Source: Pseudomonadota bacterium
GTDB taxonomy: Bacteria > Myxococcota_A > Polyangia > Polyangiales > Polyangiaceae
Direction of reading: 5' to 3'
NCBI GenBank assembly: GCA_023432025.1
Contig: JAEYVE010000155.1
Coordinates: forward strand, 1 to 23,576
Length of the DNA: 23,576 nucleotides
Shown: positions 1-7,143 of the stretch, in pieces
How the letters are laid out: the number at the start of each line of letters is the position of its first letter
Numbering within the stretch: the stretch's first letter is position 1
Position numbers and translations under genes: made by a program
Notes under the pieces: model-generated
The model's input: only the letters and a program-made list of their open reading frames with translations
Told to the model about the DNA's origin: nothing
Database searches by the model: none

Positions 1-2
1 CT

Positions 3-1253
3 TGCGGCGAGCGCGCCACCCCAGAAACGCTCGGTCAATGGGTGAGGGAGCTCGGAGGCACCGCCATCGCCCTGCGCACCAAACAACTCGAAAAGGCGCT
101 CGCTTCTCCATTCGCGACGCCTGCTTCGCGTGGCTCCGTGGGCGCTCGGCCACCGCTCGGCCTCGGGAGACCCCGAAGCGCCGCCCCGCCCTTGCCCGCC
201 CCTCCTCCAGCGCCGGTCCCGCGCTCCGTGCCACCACCACGCGTCGCTCCGAGCGCTTTGCCGGCGACGCCTGCCGTTCGCTCCGCCTTCGAATCTGCCC
301 CCGACGACTTGCTCGAAGAGCTCGAGCCCGCGGTCGACGACGAGCTCGAACTAGAAGTGCTCGCCGAGGAAACCAATACGGCTCCCGCCCCGGACTCGAG
401 CGGAGAGCTCGACGTCGTGGACGTCGAAGAGGAAGAAGTTGCCCAAGCCCCGAGCGCCATCGAAACCGGCGGAGGCCCCTCGCCCGCGTCCACTTTGGGG
501 TCTTTGACGCCCACCGCGCTGCCGGCGCTCACCTCTTCGCTCGCCTTGCCGCGGCCCATCGATCCGCCCGTCTCGGCGCCGGGGCCCTTGCCCACGCTCC
601 CCTTCCCCCAAGCGACGGGCACTCTCGAAAGCTCGAAACCCGCCCTGGACAAGGCCCGAGGTGTGTCGATCCCGCCGCCACCTTTGCGGGACCCCGGGCC
701 GCGCTTCGGCAGACCTGCGGTTTTTGGAGGCCTGGCGCTCGTCGTCGCGCTGGTGGGTGTCTGGGCGTGGCTGCGACCCGCGCCGTCCCACACGCAAATC
801 TCAGCTTCAACCGTCGACGTCCCCGCGAGGGAGGTTCCCGTTACCGCAAAAGCGCTGAGCGAACGCGCCGCCCTCGCACGTCCGTCCGCCAGCTCGACGA
901 CCGTCGTTCCGCCTCCTGGGTCCGCCGAGGTTGCTCCGCTCGGCGCCGTCACCAGCGCGCCAGCGGCGACGACGAAAGCCGCTCTCGTTCCTTCCGCCAA
1001 GAGCACGACCCCCAAGGCGACCAGCTCGACGACGAAAACCGCGACGGTGACGAAAGCGAACTCCACGAAAACCGCGACGTCGAAGACAACCGCAACGACC
1101 GCAAAGAAAACACTCGTCGCCCCGGCCAAGACCTCCCCCAAGACGACCACGACGAAGACCAAGGCGACCGCCACCTCGACGAAGACCAAGGCGACGGTCA
1201 CCTCGACGAAAACCAAGGCGACCGCCACCTCGACGAAAGCTGCCGGCAAGTAG
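3..1253 (+). CDS. Kinase-like membrane protein, C-terminal part (5' truncated by window)
   Basis: The frame is open to the window edge. The first residues (CGERATPETLGQW, then VRELGG at base 42) resemble the end of the catalytic domain in myxobacterial Ser/Thr protein kinases, so the GTG at 42 is probably internal and the gene starts outside the window. The 416 visible residues are: a short helical end; a long Pro/Ala-rich linker with an acidic patch (about residues 97-146); one membrane segment (about 239-257, with FGGLALVVALVGVWAWL); and a C-terminal tail of about 155 residues rich in Thr, Lys, Ala and Ser. The tail ends in nine-residue repeats of the type TKTKATATS. In kinases of this layout the catalytic domain is cytoplasmic and the tail extracytoplasmic. 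The kinase assignment is inference because no catalytic motif lies inside the window; the membrane anchor and repeat tail are seen directly. Confidence 0.72.
   Translation, partial: CGERATPETLGQWVRELGGTAIALRTKQLEKALASPFATPASRGSVGARPPLGLGRPRSAAPPLPAPPPAPVPRSVPPPRVAPSALPATPAVRSAFESAPDDLLEELEPAVDDELELEVLAEETNTAPAPDSSGELDVVDVEEEEVAQAPSAIETGGGPSPASTLGSLTPTALPALTSSLALPRPIDPPVSAPGPLPTLPFPQATGTLESSKPALDKARGVSIPPPPLRDPGPRFGRPAVFGGLALVVALVGVWAWLRPAPSHTQISASTVDVPAREVPVTAKALSERAALARPSASSTTVVPPPGSAEVAPLGAVTSAPAATTKAALVPSAKSTTPKATSSTTKTATVTKANSTKTATSKTTATTAKKTLVAPAKTSPKTTTTKTKATATSTKTKATVTSTKTKATATSTKAAGK
1152..1232 (+). repeat. 27-bp in-frame tandem repeat (3 units)
   Basis: There are three consecutive 27-base units (1152-1178, 1179-1205, 1206-1232), differing at only a few bases, followed by a partial unit. 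Each encodes TKTKAT(A/V)TS at the C-terminus of the kinase-like protein. The unit is a multiple of three, so copy-number change would keep the frame. Confidence 0.85.
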
Positions 1254-1306
1254 CTGCGCCGCCGCGCAAAGACCGTCTCCCCCGCGGCGCTACCTGAACG
1301 AAGCTC

Positions 1307-1341
1307 CCGCGTGACGCGGCTCCAGGTGCGGCTCCGGAGCC
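1307..1341. promoter_or_regulatory. Two perfect palindromes upstream of the sigma-factor gene
   Basis: CCGCGT-G-ACGCGG (1307-1319) and GGCTCCGGAGCC (1330-1341) lie 10 bp apart in the 171-bp gap between the kinase-like gene and the sigma-factor gene. They could be operator half-sites or transcript hairpins ending the upstream gene. No T-run follows either one. In such GC-rich DNA a chance origin is possible. Confidence 0.25.
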
Positions 1342-1424
1342 TACGTCGAAATCACGAGGCGCCGAGAGGTCTGCCGAATTCGGGTTAGGTCCAGGTTGAC
1401 GACGGCCGCTCCGAGACACAGGGT

Positions 1425-2555
1425 GTGCGCCCCGGATCCCCACACGTGGCATCGAAAAAGAGCTCCAAGTCCCCCGCGCGCACTCGTGCCGAGCGCGCCG
1501 CGCCGTCGTCGCGTGGCGCGAAATCGCGGAGCAATTCGGCGAGCGAAGGTGCCGAGGACGACGAGGAGTCCCACGACGAGGGCCCGCGCGGGGAAGACGA
1601 AGAGCTCGCGGAGCTCGGCGGCGACATCGAGGTGCACGACGCCGAGGTGGTGGTGGGCGACGTGCCGGCCAACGCGCTCGTGCGCGCCCGGGACGACGGC
1701 CTCGCCCGGCTCGATCCGCTCCAAATGTACATGCGCGAGGTGCAGCAGCACCCGCTGCTCACGCCAGAAGAAGAGCGAGAGCTCGCGGCCCATTACGAAA
1801 AAACGGGGGACCCCAAGGCCGCCGCGCGTCTGGTCACGGCCAATCTGCGTCTCGTCGTCAAAATCGCGTACGAGTACCGCCGCGCCTACCGCAACATGAT
1901 GGACTTGGTGCAGGAGGGGAACATCGGCCTGATGCAGGCCGTGAAAAAGTACGACCCCTACCGAGGCGTCAAGCTGTCGAGCTACGCCGCATGGTGGATC
2001 CGCGCGTACATGCTCCGCTTCATCTTGAACAACTGGCGCATGGTGAAGCTCGGCACCACGCAGGCCCAGCGCAAGCTCTTCTTCAACCTGAACAAGGAAA
2101 AAGCGCGGCTGACGGCGATGGGCATCGAGCCCACGCACGCAGAAATCGCCCGCAGCCTCGACGTCGAAGAAAAGGACGTCGTCGAAATGGACAAGCGCCT
2201 CTCCCGCAGCGACGCGTCGCTGGACACTCCCGTCAACGAGACGGACGGTCGTCAAACTGCGCGCGTGGAGCTCCTCCCCGCGGCGAGCAAGGGCCCGGAC
2301 TTGGCGGCGGAAGGCGCGGAGCTCACGGTGCTCGTGCGCGGTCACTTGGACGAATTCCGCAAGACCATCAAGGACAAGGAGCTCGTCATTTTCGACGAGC
2401 GCTTGGTGGCGGACGAGCCCCAAACGCTGCAGGAGCTGGGGGACCGCTTTGGTGTGTCGCGCGAGCGCGTGCGACAGCTGGAGGCGCGCCTCACGGACAA
2501 GCTGCGCGACTATCTCAAGCAACGCCTCGGCGACGCCGTGGAAATTGGCGCCTGA
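1425..2555 (+). CDS. rpoH: RpoH-family (sigma-32-like) RNA polymerase sigma factor
   Basis: This is an alternative sigma-70-family factor directing RNA polymerase to a promoter subset. In this 376-residue reading, residues 1-90 are a low-complexity extension, basic/Ser-rich and then strongly acidic. Region 1.2 starts near LDPLQMYMREVQQHPLL (96-112). Region 2 holds LVQEGNIGLMQAVKKYDP and SYAAWWIRAYM (about 161-196). QRKLFFNL (215-222) is the RpoH box that marks this family. The region 4.2 helix-turn-helix is about 333-360 (FGVSRERVRQLEARL). No region 1.1 is present, as expected for RpoH types, which are normally about 280-300 residues; the excess is the N-terminal extension. The start is uncertain: GTG 1446 (VASKKSSKS) is as plausible as GTG 1425, and neither has a clear ribosome binding site. 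rsmI begins 10 bp downstream, probably in the same operon. The symbol indicates family; which stress it serves cannot be read from the sequence. Confidence 0.9.
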   Translation: MRPGSPHVASKKSSKSPARTRAERAAPSSRGAKSRSNSASEGAEDDEESHDEGPRGEDEELAELGGDIEVHDAEVVVGDVPANALVRARDDGLARLDPLQMYMREVQQHPLLTPEEERELAAHYEKTGDPKAAARLVTANLRLVVKIAYEYRRAYRNMMDLVQEGNIGLMQAVKKYDPYRGVKLSSYAAWWIRAYMLRFILNNWRMVKLGTTQAQRKLFFNLNKEKARLTAMGIEPTHAEIARSLDVEEKDVVEMDKRLSRSDASLDTPVNETDGRQTARVELLPAASKGPDLAAEGAELTVLVRGHLDEFRKTIKDKELVIFDERLVADEPQTLQELGDRFGVSRERVRQLEARLTDKLRDYLKQRLGDAVEIGA

Positions 2556-2565
2556 CGCGCGGCAA

Positions 2566-3441
2566 ATGAGCGGCACGCTATTTTTGGTCGGAACGCCCAT
2601 CGGCAATCTGGGCGATATCACGCTGCGCGCCGTGGAGACGCTCAAGTCGGTCGACCGCATTTACGCAGAGGACACGCGCCGCACCCTCACGTTACTGAGC
2701 GCGCTCGGCATCACCGGAAAAAAGCTCTCGTCTTTGCACGCGCACTCGTCGGAGCGCACCCTGGAAACGGCGCTGGAAATCCTGCGCGAGGGTCGCAACG
2801 TAGCCGTCGTCACGGACGCGGGTATGCCGTCCGTGAGCGATCCCGGAGCGGAGCTGGTGCGGCGCGCTCGCGCGGCTGGCGTGCCCATCACCGCAGCGCC
2901 GGGCCCGAGCGCGGTCACGACGGCCGTCGCGCTCTCGGGCTTGGTCGACGGGGCTTTCTTGTTCCTCGGCTTCTTGCCTCGCAAAGGTCGGCGCCGCGCC
3001 GAGCTGCTCGAGCGCATCGCAAAGAGCGACGTGCCCGTACTGTTCTTCGAGGCCCCGTCGAGAATGGCGGACACCTTCGCGGAGCTCGCGCTGCTCTGCC
3101 CGAGCCGCGAAGCCGTGGCGTGTCGCGAGCTCACCAAGCGCTTCGAGGAGGTGCGGCGAGGCACCCTGGCCGAGCTCGCGGCAGCCGAGGTCGAGTGGCT
3201 CGGCGAGCTGACCGTGGTGGTTTCGCCCCAGAGCGCGGAGGAGGCCGAGGCGAGCTCCGCGGCGCAAGCCGAGCTGCAAGACGAGCGCATCGAGGCCCTT
3301 CTCGCCGAGGGCCGCAGCGTCAAGGACGTGGTTCGGGAGCTCGCCCACCACGGGCTCTCCAAGCGTGACCTCTACGCGCGTGTGCTAGAAATCTCCCAGG
3401 GCGTGGGCACCCCCCCGAGCGCTTCCGACGACGAGCCATGA
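2566..3441 (+). CDS. rsmI: 16S rRNA (cytidine(1402)-2'-O)-methyltransferase RsmI
   Basis: RsmI methylates the 2'-O of C1402 in the decoding centre of 16S rRNA, using S-adenosylmethionine. The 291-residue protein has the usual family length. Motifs in order: GTPIGNLGD (9-17), AEDTR (34-38), TDAGMPSVSDPG (83-94), APGPSAV (111-117), GFLPRKG (135-141) and ELTKRFEE (188-195). The small C-terminal helical domain (about 235-280) ends in GLSKRDLYARVLE. The frame is open further upstream, but ATG 2566 is chosen because the conserved FLVGTPIGN start follows immediately and it clears the sigma-factor stop by 10 bp. The tight spacing suggests cotranscription with the sigma factor. Confidence 0.96.
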   Translation: MSGTLFLVGTPIGNLGDITLRAVETLKSVDRIYAEDTRRTLTLLSALGITGKKLSSLHAHSSERTLETALEILREGRNVAVVTDAGMPSVSDPGAELVRRARAAGVPITAAPGPSAVTTAVALSGLVDGAFLFLGFLPRKGRRRAELLERIAKSDVPVLFFEAPSRMADTFAELALLCPSREAVACRELTKRFEEVRRGTLAELAAAEVEWLGELTVVVSPQSAEEAEASSAAQAELQDERIEALLAEGRSVKDVVRELAHHGLSKRDLYARVLEISQGVGTPPSASDDEP

Positions 3442-3467
3442 ACTTGGCCGGCCCGACGCGGGACCCG

Positions 3468-3473
3468 TAGGGT
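3468..3473 (+). promoter_or_regulatory. Candidate -10 element (TAGGGT)
   Basis: TAGGGT lies 8 nt before GTG 3482 and fits the TANNNT -10 pattern. It sits inside the small inverted repeat GGACCC-gta-GGGTCC (3461-3475). If used, the transcript would start at or next to the start codon. No convincing -35 is seen. Confidence 0.25.
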
Positions 3474-3481
3474 CCGCCGTC

Positions 3482-4075
3482 GTGCACTTCACTTCTCGTC
3501 TCCGCGGCGCTCTTGCGTTCTTCGTCGTGCTGGCCGCCTGTAGCGCGTGCGTTCCCGTCGACAGCATGGACGCCGCCGACGAGGACGACGGCTGGGACGG
3601 CGCTGGCAACGACGACCCGGACGACGGGCCGCGCGGGGAGCCCGGCAGCTGCGACGCGTGGAAAATCAGCTTGTGCGACGCGGTGACGCGCTGCTCGTTC
3701 GACACCAAGGACGAGTGCGAGACCGACATCGGCTACGTGATGTGCAAAAAGGACGCTCCTCTCGCGCGGTGCGCGGAGAAGCTCTCGAGCGCGAGCTGCA
3801 GCAAGCTGCCGAAAGACTGTGACGCTCGAGACATCGCGGATCGCACTCTGCCGGGTCAGGTGTGCCAAGACCTTCAGGAGGCTTCCTGCGAGTGGAGCCT
3901 GACCTGCGGCTACGAGCTGTCCTTCGAGTCGTGCCTTCAAGACCAAAGGGCAGCTCAGGCCTGCGACGAGTTCACGGCCGTCCTTCCGGGCTACGAAGAG
4001 TGCCTGGCGGCCGTCCGCAGGCTGCCCTGTGACGGGCAGCTGCCGACGGCCTGCAAGGGCCTGCTCCGCCGCTGA
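3482..4075 (+). CDS. Cysteine-rich lipoprotein with two Cys-repeat units
   Basis: This is an exported protein of unknown function, 197 residues. The N-terminus is a lipoprotein signal: MHFTSRLRG, a hydrophobic stretch, then LAAC with Cys20 as likely lipidated residue (Cys23 is an alternative). An Asp/Glu/Gly-rich spacer (about 27-55) follows. Two units each carry about six to eight cysteines: about 57-116, starting SCDAWKISLCDAVTRC, and about 125-193, with CEWSLTCGYELSFESC and YEECLAAVRRLPC. The even spacing suggests disulfides outside the cytoplasm. The minus-strand lipoprotein at 7144-7767 has a similar cysteine arrangement. GTG 3482 gives the signal peptide directly. The gene is 40 bp from rsmI with a small hairpin between them, so it may or may not share its transcript. 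Confidence 0.85.
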   Translation: MHFTSRLRGALAFFVVLAACSACVPVDSMDAADEDDGWDGAGNDDPDDGPRGEPGSCDAWKISLCDAVTRCSFDTKDECETDIGYVMCKKDAPLARCAEKLSSASCSKLPKDCDARDIADRTLPGQVCQDLQEASCEWSLTCGYELSFESCLQDQRAAQACDEFTAVLPGYEECLAAVRRLPCDGQLPTACKGLLRR

Positions 4076-4135
4076 CGCAATCACCGCACGAAAATCCGGG
4101 GCAAAGGCGGGTTAGAGAGCCCCGAAGCACTGTGC

Positions 4136-4141
4136 TAAGAC
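4136..4141 (+). promoter_or_regulatory. Candidate -10-like element upstream of ffh
   Basis: TGCTAAGAC places TAAGAC (4136-4141) 9 nt before the ffh GTG. The last base does not fit TANNNT, so this is a weak candidate. It is listed because several genes in the window have a TA-rich hexamer at this distance. Confidence 0.2.
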
Positions 4142-4150
4142 CCCGGCGCC

Positions 4151-5806
4151 GTGTTCGACGCACTCAGCAAAGGCTTTCGAGAAGCAAAAAATCGCCTCGC
4201 CGGGCTCACCGAGCTCGACGAAAAGAACATCCAGGCCGCACTGAAAGAAGTGCGCCTGTCGCTCTTGGCGGCCGACGTCGAGCTCGGTGTCGTCAAACGG
4301 TTCTTGGCTCGCGTGGAGCAGCGCGCGCTCGGGCAAACCGTGCAGACGCGCCTCAAGCACGGCGGCGAAACGCATCGGGTCAGCGCCAGCGACCAATTCA
4401 TCAAAATTTGCCACGACGAGCTCGTCGACGTGATGCGGAGCGACGGCGAGCCGCTGCGCTTCGCCGAACGCGGCCCGACGGGCATCATGATGGTCGGCCT
4501 CCAAGGGTCCGGTAAGACCACGTCGTCCGCCAAGCTGGCGCGCCATCTGGAGAGCGAAGGCAAAAAGCCGCTCTTGGTCGCCGCCGACATGCAGCGCCCC
4601 GCCGCCGTCGAGCAGCTCAAGGTGCTCGGCTCGCAGATCGGCGTGCCGGTCTTCAACATCGCCGGCGCGTCTCCCATCGACATCTGCAAGGCCGCGCTCG
4701 AAGAGGCCAAAAAGACCGGGCGCGACGTCATCATCTATGACACCGCCGGCCGCCTCGCCATCGACGAGCCCCTCATGGACGAGCTGGCCGCCGTCCGCGA
4801 CGTCACCTCTCCGGAGAACATCCTGCTCGTCATCGACGCGATGATCGGCCAGGACTCGGTGAAGACCGCCAAGGGCTTCAACGCGCGGCTCGCTCTGACC
4901 GGCGTCGTGCTCACCAAGCTCGACGGTGACGCGCGCGGCGGCGCCGCGCTGAACGTCAAGGAAATCACGGGCGCGCCCGTGGTGTTCGTCGGCATGGGCG
5001 AAACCACGGACCAGCTCGAGCCCTTCCGTCCCGACGGCATGGCGAGCCGCGTGCTCGGCATGGGCGACGTGGTCGGTTTGATGAAGGACTTCGAGTCCGT
5101 CGTCGACAAGAAGCAAGCGGAAGAGGACGCCCTGCGCATGATGCAGGGGCAGTTCACCCTCGACGACTTTTTGAATCAGGTGCGCATGATTCAAAAGATG
5201 GGGTCTTTGAAGGACCTCGTCGACAAAATGCCGGGCATGAGCGGCATGTTGCCGCCCGGCGCGGAAGCTCAGCTGGACGATCGCGAGCTCGTGCGCATCG
5301 AAGCCATCATCCAGTCGATGACGGCCGCCGAAAAGCGGGATCCGAACCTCCTCGTCCGCGAGCCGTCGCGCGTCGACCGCGTGGCGAAGGGTTCCGGCAA
5401 CCCGAATCAGGGCGTCACCGAGCTCGTCCAAAAGTTCTTGTTCATGCAGCAAATGATGAGCGGCATGGGGCAGAACCTCGGCATGCTGGGCAACATCCCC
5501 GGCCTGAAGAACCTGGCCATCGCGCGCAACGCGCGCCGCGCCATGAAGAGCGGAAAGCTTCAAATGCCGCAGGGCATGGGCGGTTTCCCGGGCATGGGCG
5601 GAATGCCCGGCGGTTTCCCGGGCATGGGCGGAATGCCCGGCATGGGCGGTTTCCCGGGCATGGGTGGTTTTCCCGGACTGGGCGGAGCGAGCGGCTCCGG
5701 CGCAGCGACGCCCAAGATGCGCGCGCTCTCCCAAGCCGAAAAGAACTCCCGCAAGAACCAACGCAAACGCGAGCGAGACGCGCGCAAGAAGGGCAAGAAA
5801 AAGTGA
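4151..5806 (+). CDS. ffh: Signal recognition particle protein Ffh
   Basis: Ffh is the GTPase subunit of the signal recognition particle. It binds 4.5S RNA and hydrophobic signal sequences and delivers ribosomes to FtsY at the membrane. The N domain is about residues 1-90. The G domain carries GLQGSGKTT (116-124), DTAGR (197-201), TKLDGDARGG (255-264) and a GMGE loop (281-284). The methionine-rich M domain runs from about 325 and includes VAKGSG (411-416) and FMQQMMSGMG (431-440). At 551 residues the protein is roughly 100 longer than the common 450. The excess is a tail of GGFPGMGG/GMPG repeats (about 475-513) and a basic end rich in Lys and Arg (about 526-551). GTG 4151 gives the standard MFDALSKGF start. 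The stop overlaps the next start by 4 nt. No 4.5S RNA gene was recognised nearby. Confidence 0.97.
   Translation: MFDALSKGFREAKNRLAGLTELDEKNIQAALKEVRLSLLAADVELGVVKRFLARVEQRALGQTVQTRLKHGGETHRVSASDQFIKICHDELVDVMRSDGEPLRFAERGPTGIMMVGLQGSGKTTSSAKLARHLESEGKKPLLVAADMQRPAAVEQLKVLGSQIGVPVFNIAGASPIDICKAALEEAKKTGRDVIIYDTAGRLAIDEPLMDELAAVRDVTSPENILLVIDAMIGQDSVKTAKGFNARLALTGVVLTKLDGDARGGAALNVKEITGAPVVFVGMGETTDQLEPFRPDGMASRVLGMGDVVGLMKDFESVVDKKQAEEDALRMMQGQFTLDDFLNQVRMIQKMGSLKDLVDKMPGMSGMLPPGAEAQLDDRELVRIEAIIQSMTAAEKRDPNLLVREPSRVDRVAKGSGNPNQGVTELVQKFLFMQQMMSGMGQNLGMLGNIPGLKNLAIARNARRAMKSGKLQMPQGMGGFPGMGGMPGGFPGMGGMPGMGGFPGMGGFPGLGGASGSGAATPKMRALSQAEKNSRKNQRKRERDARKKGKKK
5576..5688 (+). repeat. Gly-Met-Phe-Pro repeat tract in ffh, with an exact 30-bp duplication
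   Basis: Bases 5581-5610 and 5611-5640 are identical 30-mers. Further partial copies of the GGCATGGGCGGTTTCCCG core follow up to about 5688. The tract encodes the GGFPGMGGMPG-type tail of Ffh. All units are in frame. Confidence 0.88.
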
Positions 5807-6561
5807 AGCGCTGGGCCTCCGCGCTGCTCTTTGCGTCCGTCCTCGCCGCCTGTGGCCAAAGCGACACCGAGCCTCCACCGAACCTGCAGGAGTTCGTGCT
5901 CGACCAGGCGCCCGCTGACGTCGGCACTCGCCTCGACATTGGCTTCGACGGACGCGTCACCTTGCTGGGCGCGCGCGTGAAGGCGCCGACCAAGCTCACG
6001 GCAGGCGACAAAGTCCGCCTGAAGCTGTTCTGGCGTTCGGACGGCCGCGTTGGCAAAAACGTTCGCCTCTCGACGCACCTCATCGACGGCGCAGGCAAGC
6101 GCATCGCGGAAATCGACTACGCGGGCCCGCTACGCAAGCGTGTCCATCGAGACCAAGCGTTCGGCCCCGGCCGTTGGACTCCGGGCAAAATCTACGTCGA
6201 CGAGCAAACGTTCCGCGTACCCAAGACGTTGAAAACGGAAAAGCTCGAAGTGGCGGTGAGCTTGATCGACGGCAACGCCCGGCTGCCCATCGTTCGAGGC
6301 CAGGGCGACGCCCAAAATCGCGCGACCGTCGCGACGCTCGTCGTGCGCCCGGAGTCCGCCAAAAAGAAACCTCGCCGCGAGCCAAAACCGCCTACCAGCG
6401 TCGGGAGCGCCGCGGGGGCGGAGCCCGCCGTTTCGGGCACCGTGGTGCGCTCGACCCAAGCGCCCCAGGGGACCAAGTCGCCCACAGGAGACGTGAAGGC
6501 GACCGCGCCGGCGGCGACGACGAACAGCGCCCCCAAGACGTCCGTGCCAGCGCCCAAGTGA
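5803..6561 (+). CDS. Lipoprotein with beta-sandwich-like domain
   Basis: This is a 252-residue predicted lipoprotein of unknown function. The signal peptide MKRWASALLFASVLAAC has an LAAC lipobox (Cys17). The middle region (about 48-185) resembles the beta-sandwich domains found after glycosyltransferase-39-type and similar surface proteins. Matching features are a strand around FDGRVTLLGARV, TAGDKVRLKLFWRSDG, THLIDGAGKRIAEIDYAGP, a WTPGKIYVDEQTFRVP motif and VSLIDGNARLPI. This fold call is from pattern memory, not a search. The last 65 residues are Pro/Ala/Thr/Lys-rich and probably disordered. The start overlaps the ffh stop (GTGA), so translation is probably coupled. The gene converges on 6582-7049 with a 20-bp gap. 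Confidence 0.85.
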   Translation: MKRWASALLFASVLAACGQSDTEPPPNLQEFVLDQAPADVGTRLDIGFDGRVTLLGARVKAPTKLTAGDKVRLKLFWRSDGRVGKNVRLSTHLIDGAGKRIAEIDYAGPLRKRVHRDQAFGPGRWTPGKIYVDEQTFRVPKTLKTEKLEVAVSLIDGNARLPIVRGQGDAQNRATVATLVVRPESAKKKPRREPKPPTSVGSAAGAEPAVSGTVVRSTQAPQGTKSPTGDVKATAPAATTNSAPKTSVPAPK

Positions 6562-6581
6562 GCGCCGGCGCGAGGCGCACG

Positions 6582-7049
6582 TCACAGCCGATAGCGACGC
6601 CTGACTTCGCTTTGGCTCTCGACGCATTGCTCCGCGCGCTTTCGCGACTCGTGGAGGCGCCGCTCGGCTTCCGCGAGTTTTTCGGTGATTTGGGCGCCCG
6701 CGCTGGAGCCTGGAGCCGGCAGCTCCGTACCGTACGCCTTGACCTGCCGGATGGCATCCAGCGCCCCCACGTGCTCTTGATAGGCCGACGCACACACTTG
6801 CTTCAGCTGACACAAGCTCGTGCATGGCTCGGCCGAAAGGGCGCTGAGCCACTCACTCTTCTTCGCGTTGTCGGCCTCACGCAAGCGATCGATCGCGTGG
6901 CACAAGCGCGCCGCCTCACTGCGCGCGGCGCTGTCCGCTGAATCGTCTGCGCTCGCCGATTTCGTTTGGCACGCGGGGAGCCCCACGAGCAGGGCCAGCA
7001 CGCCCGACAAGAGGCTCAGGGCCGAAGACGATGCGCGTTGCGACGCCAC
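6582..7049 (-). CDS. Small predicted lipoprotein, helical
   Basis: The 155-residue protein is not recognised. It has a long hydrophobic signal (about residues 10-26) ending in LPAC with Cys27 as lipidation site. A mostly helical mature part follows, with four more cysteines (CHAI, CTSLCQLKQVC and AEQC segments) and a likely helical hairpin or coiled coil at about 115-150 (ITEKLAEAERRLHESRKRAEQC). GTG 7049 is the start giving the complete signal peptide. The 94-bp gap to the next upstream minus-strand gene and a TATGAC element just before the start suggest its own promoter. It probably resides in the envelope. Confidence 0.75.
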   Translation of the reverse strand: MASQRASSSALSLLSGVLALLVGLPACQTKSASADDSADSAARSEAARLCHAIDRLREADNAKKSEWLSALSAEPCTSLCQLKQVCASAYQEHVGALDAIRQVKAYGTELPAPGSSAGAQITEKLAEAERRLHESRKRAEQCVESQSEVRRRYRL

Positions 7050-7054
7050 GACGA

Positions 7055-7060
7055 GTCATA
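7055..7060 (-). promoter_or_regulatory. Candidate -10 element (TATGAC)
   Basis: On the minus strand TATGAC lies 5 nt before the GTG start at 7049, so a transcript would begin at or just inside the start codon. No clear -35 is visible. Proposed only because the same arrangement recurs in the window. Confidence 0.22.
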
Positions 7061-7143
7061 CGGCCGGGCCCGAGAGTTCGCTAGAGCGACGCCTCGCTTG
7101 CTCGAGCGCCCGCGAGGGGCGGGCACCGAGCTGCGTCGACGCG

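Noticed and set aside
1396..1424. Possible -35 TTGACG (1396-1401) before the sigma-factor gene
   Set aside because: At 17 bp the -10 position reads CAGGGT, a poor match, and the start codon itself is unsettled.
4112..5878. Long antisense open frame across ffh (minus strand)
   Set aside because: It is His/Ala/Arg-rich low-complexity translation opposite a clear Ffh, with no start context or domain.
7108..7124. Hairpin GCCCGC-GAGGG-GCGGGC between two minus-strand genes
   Set aside because: It is a perfect 6-bp stem but lacks any T-run on the minus strand, so it is not called as a terminator.
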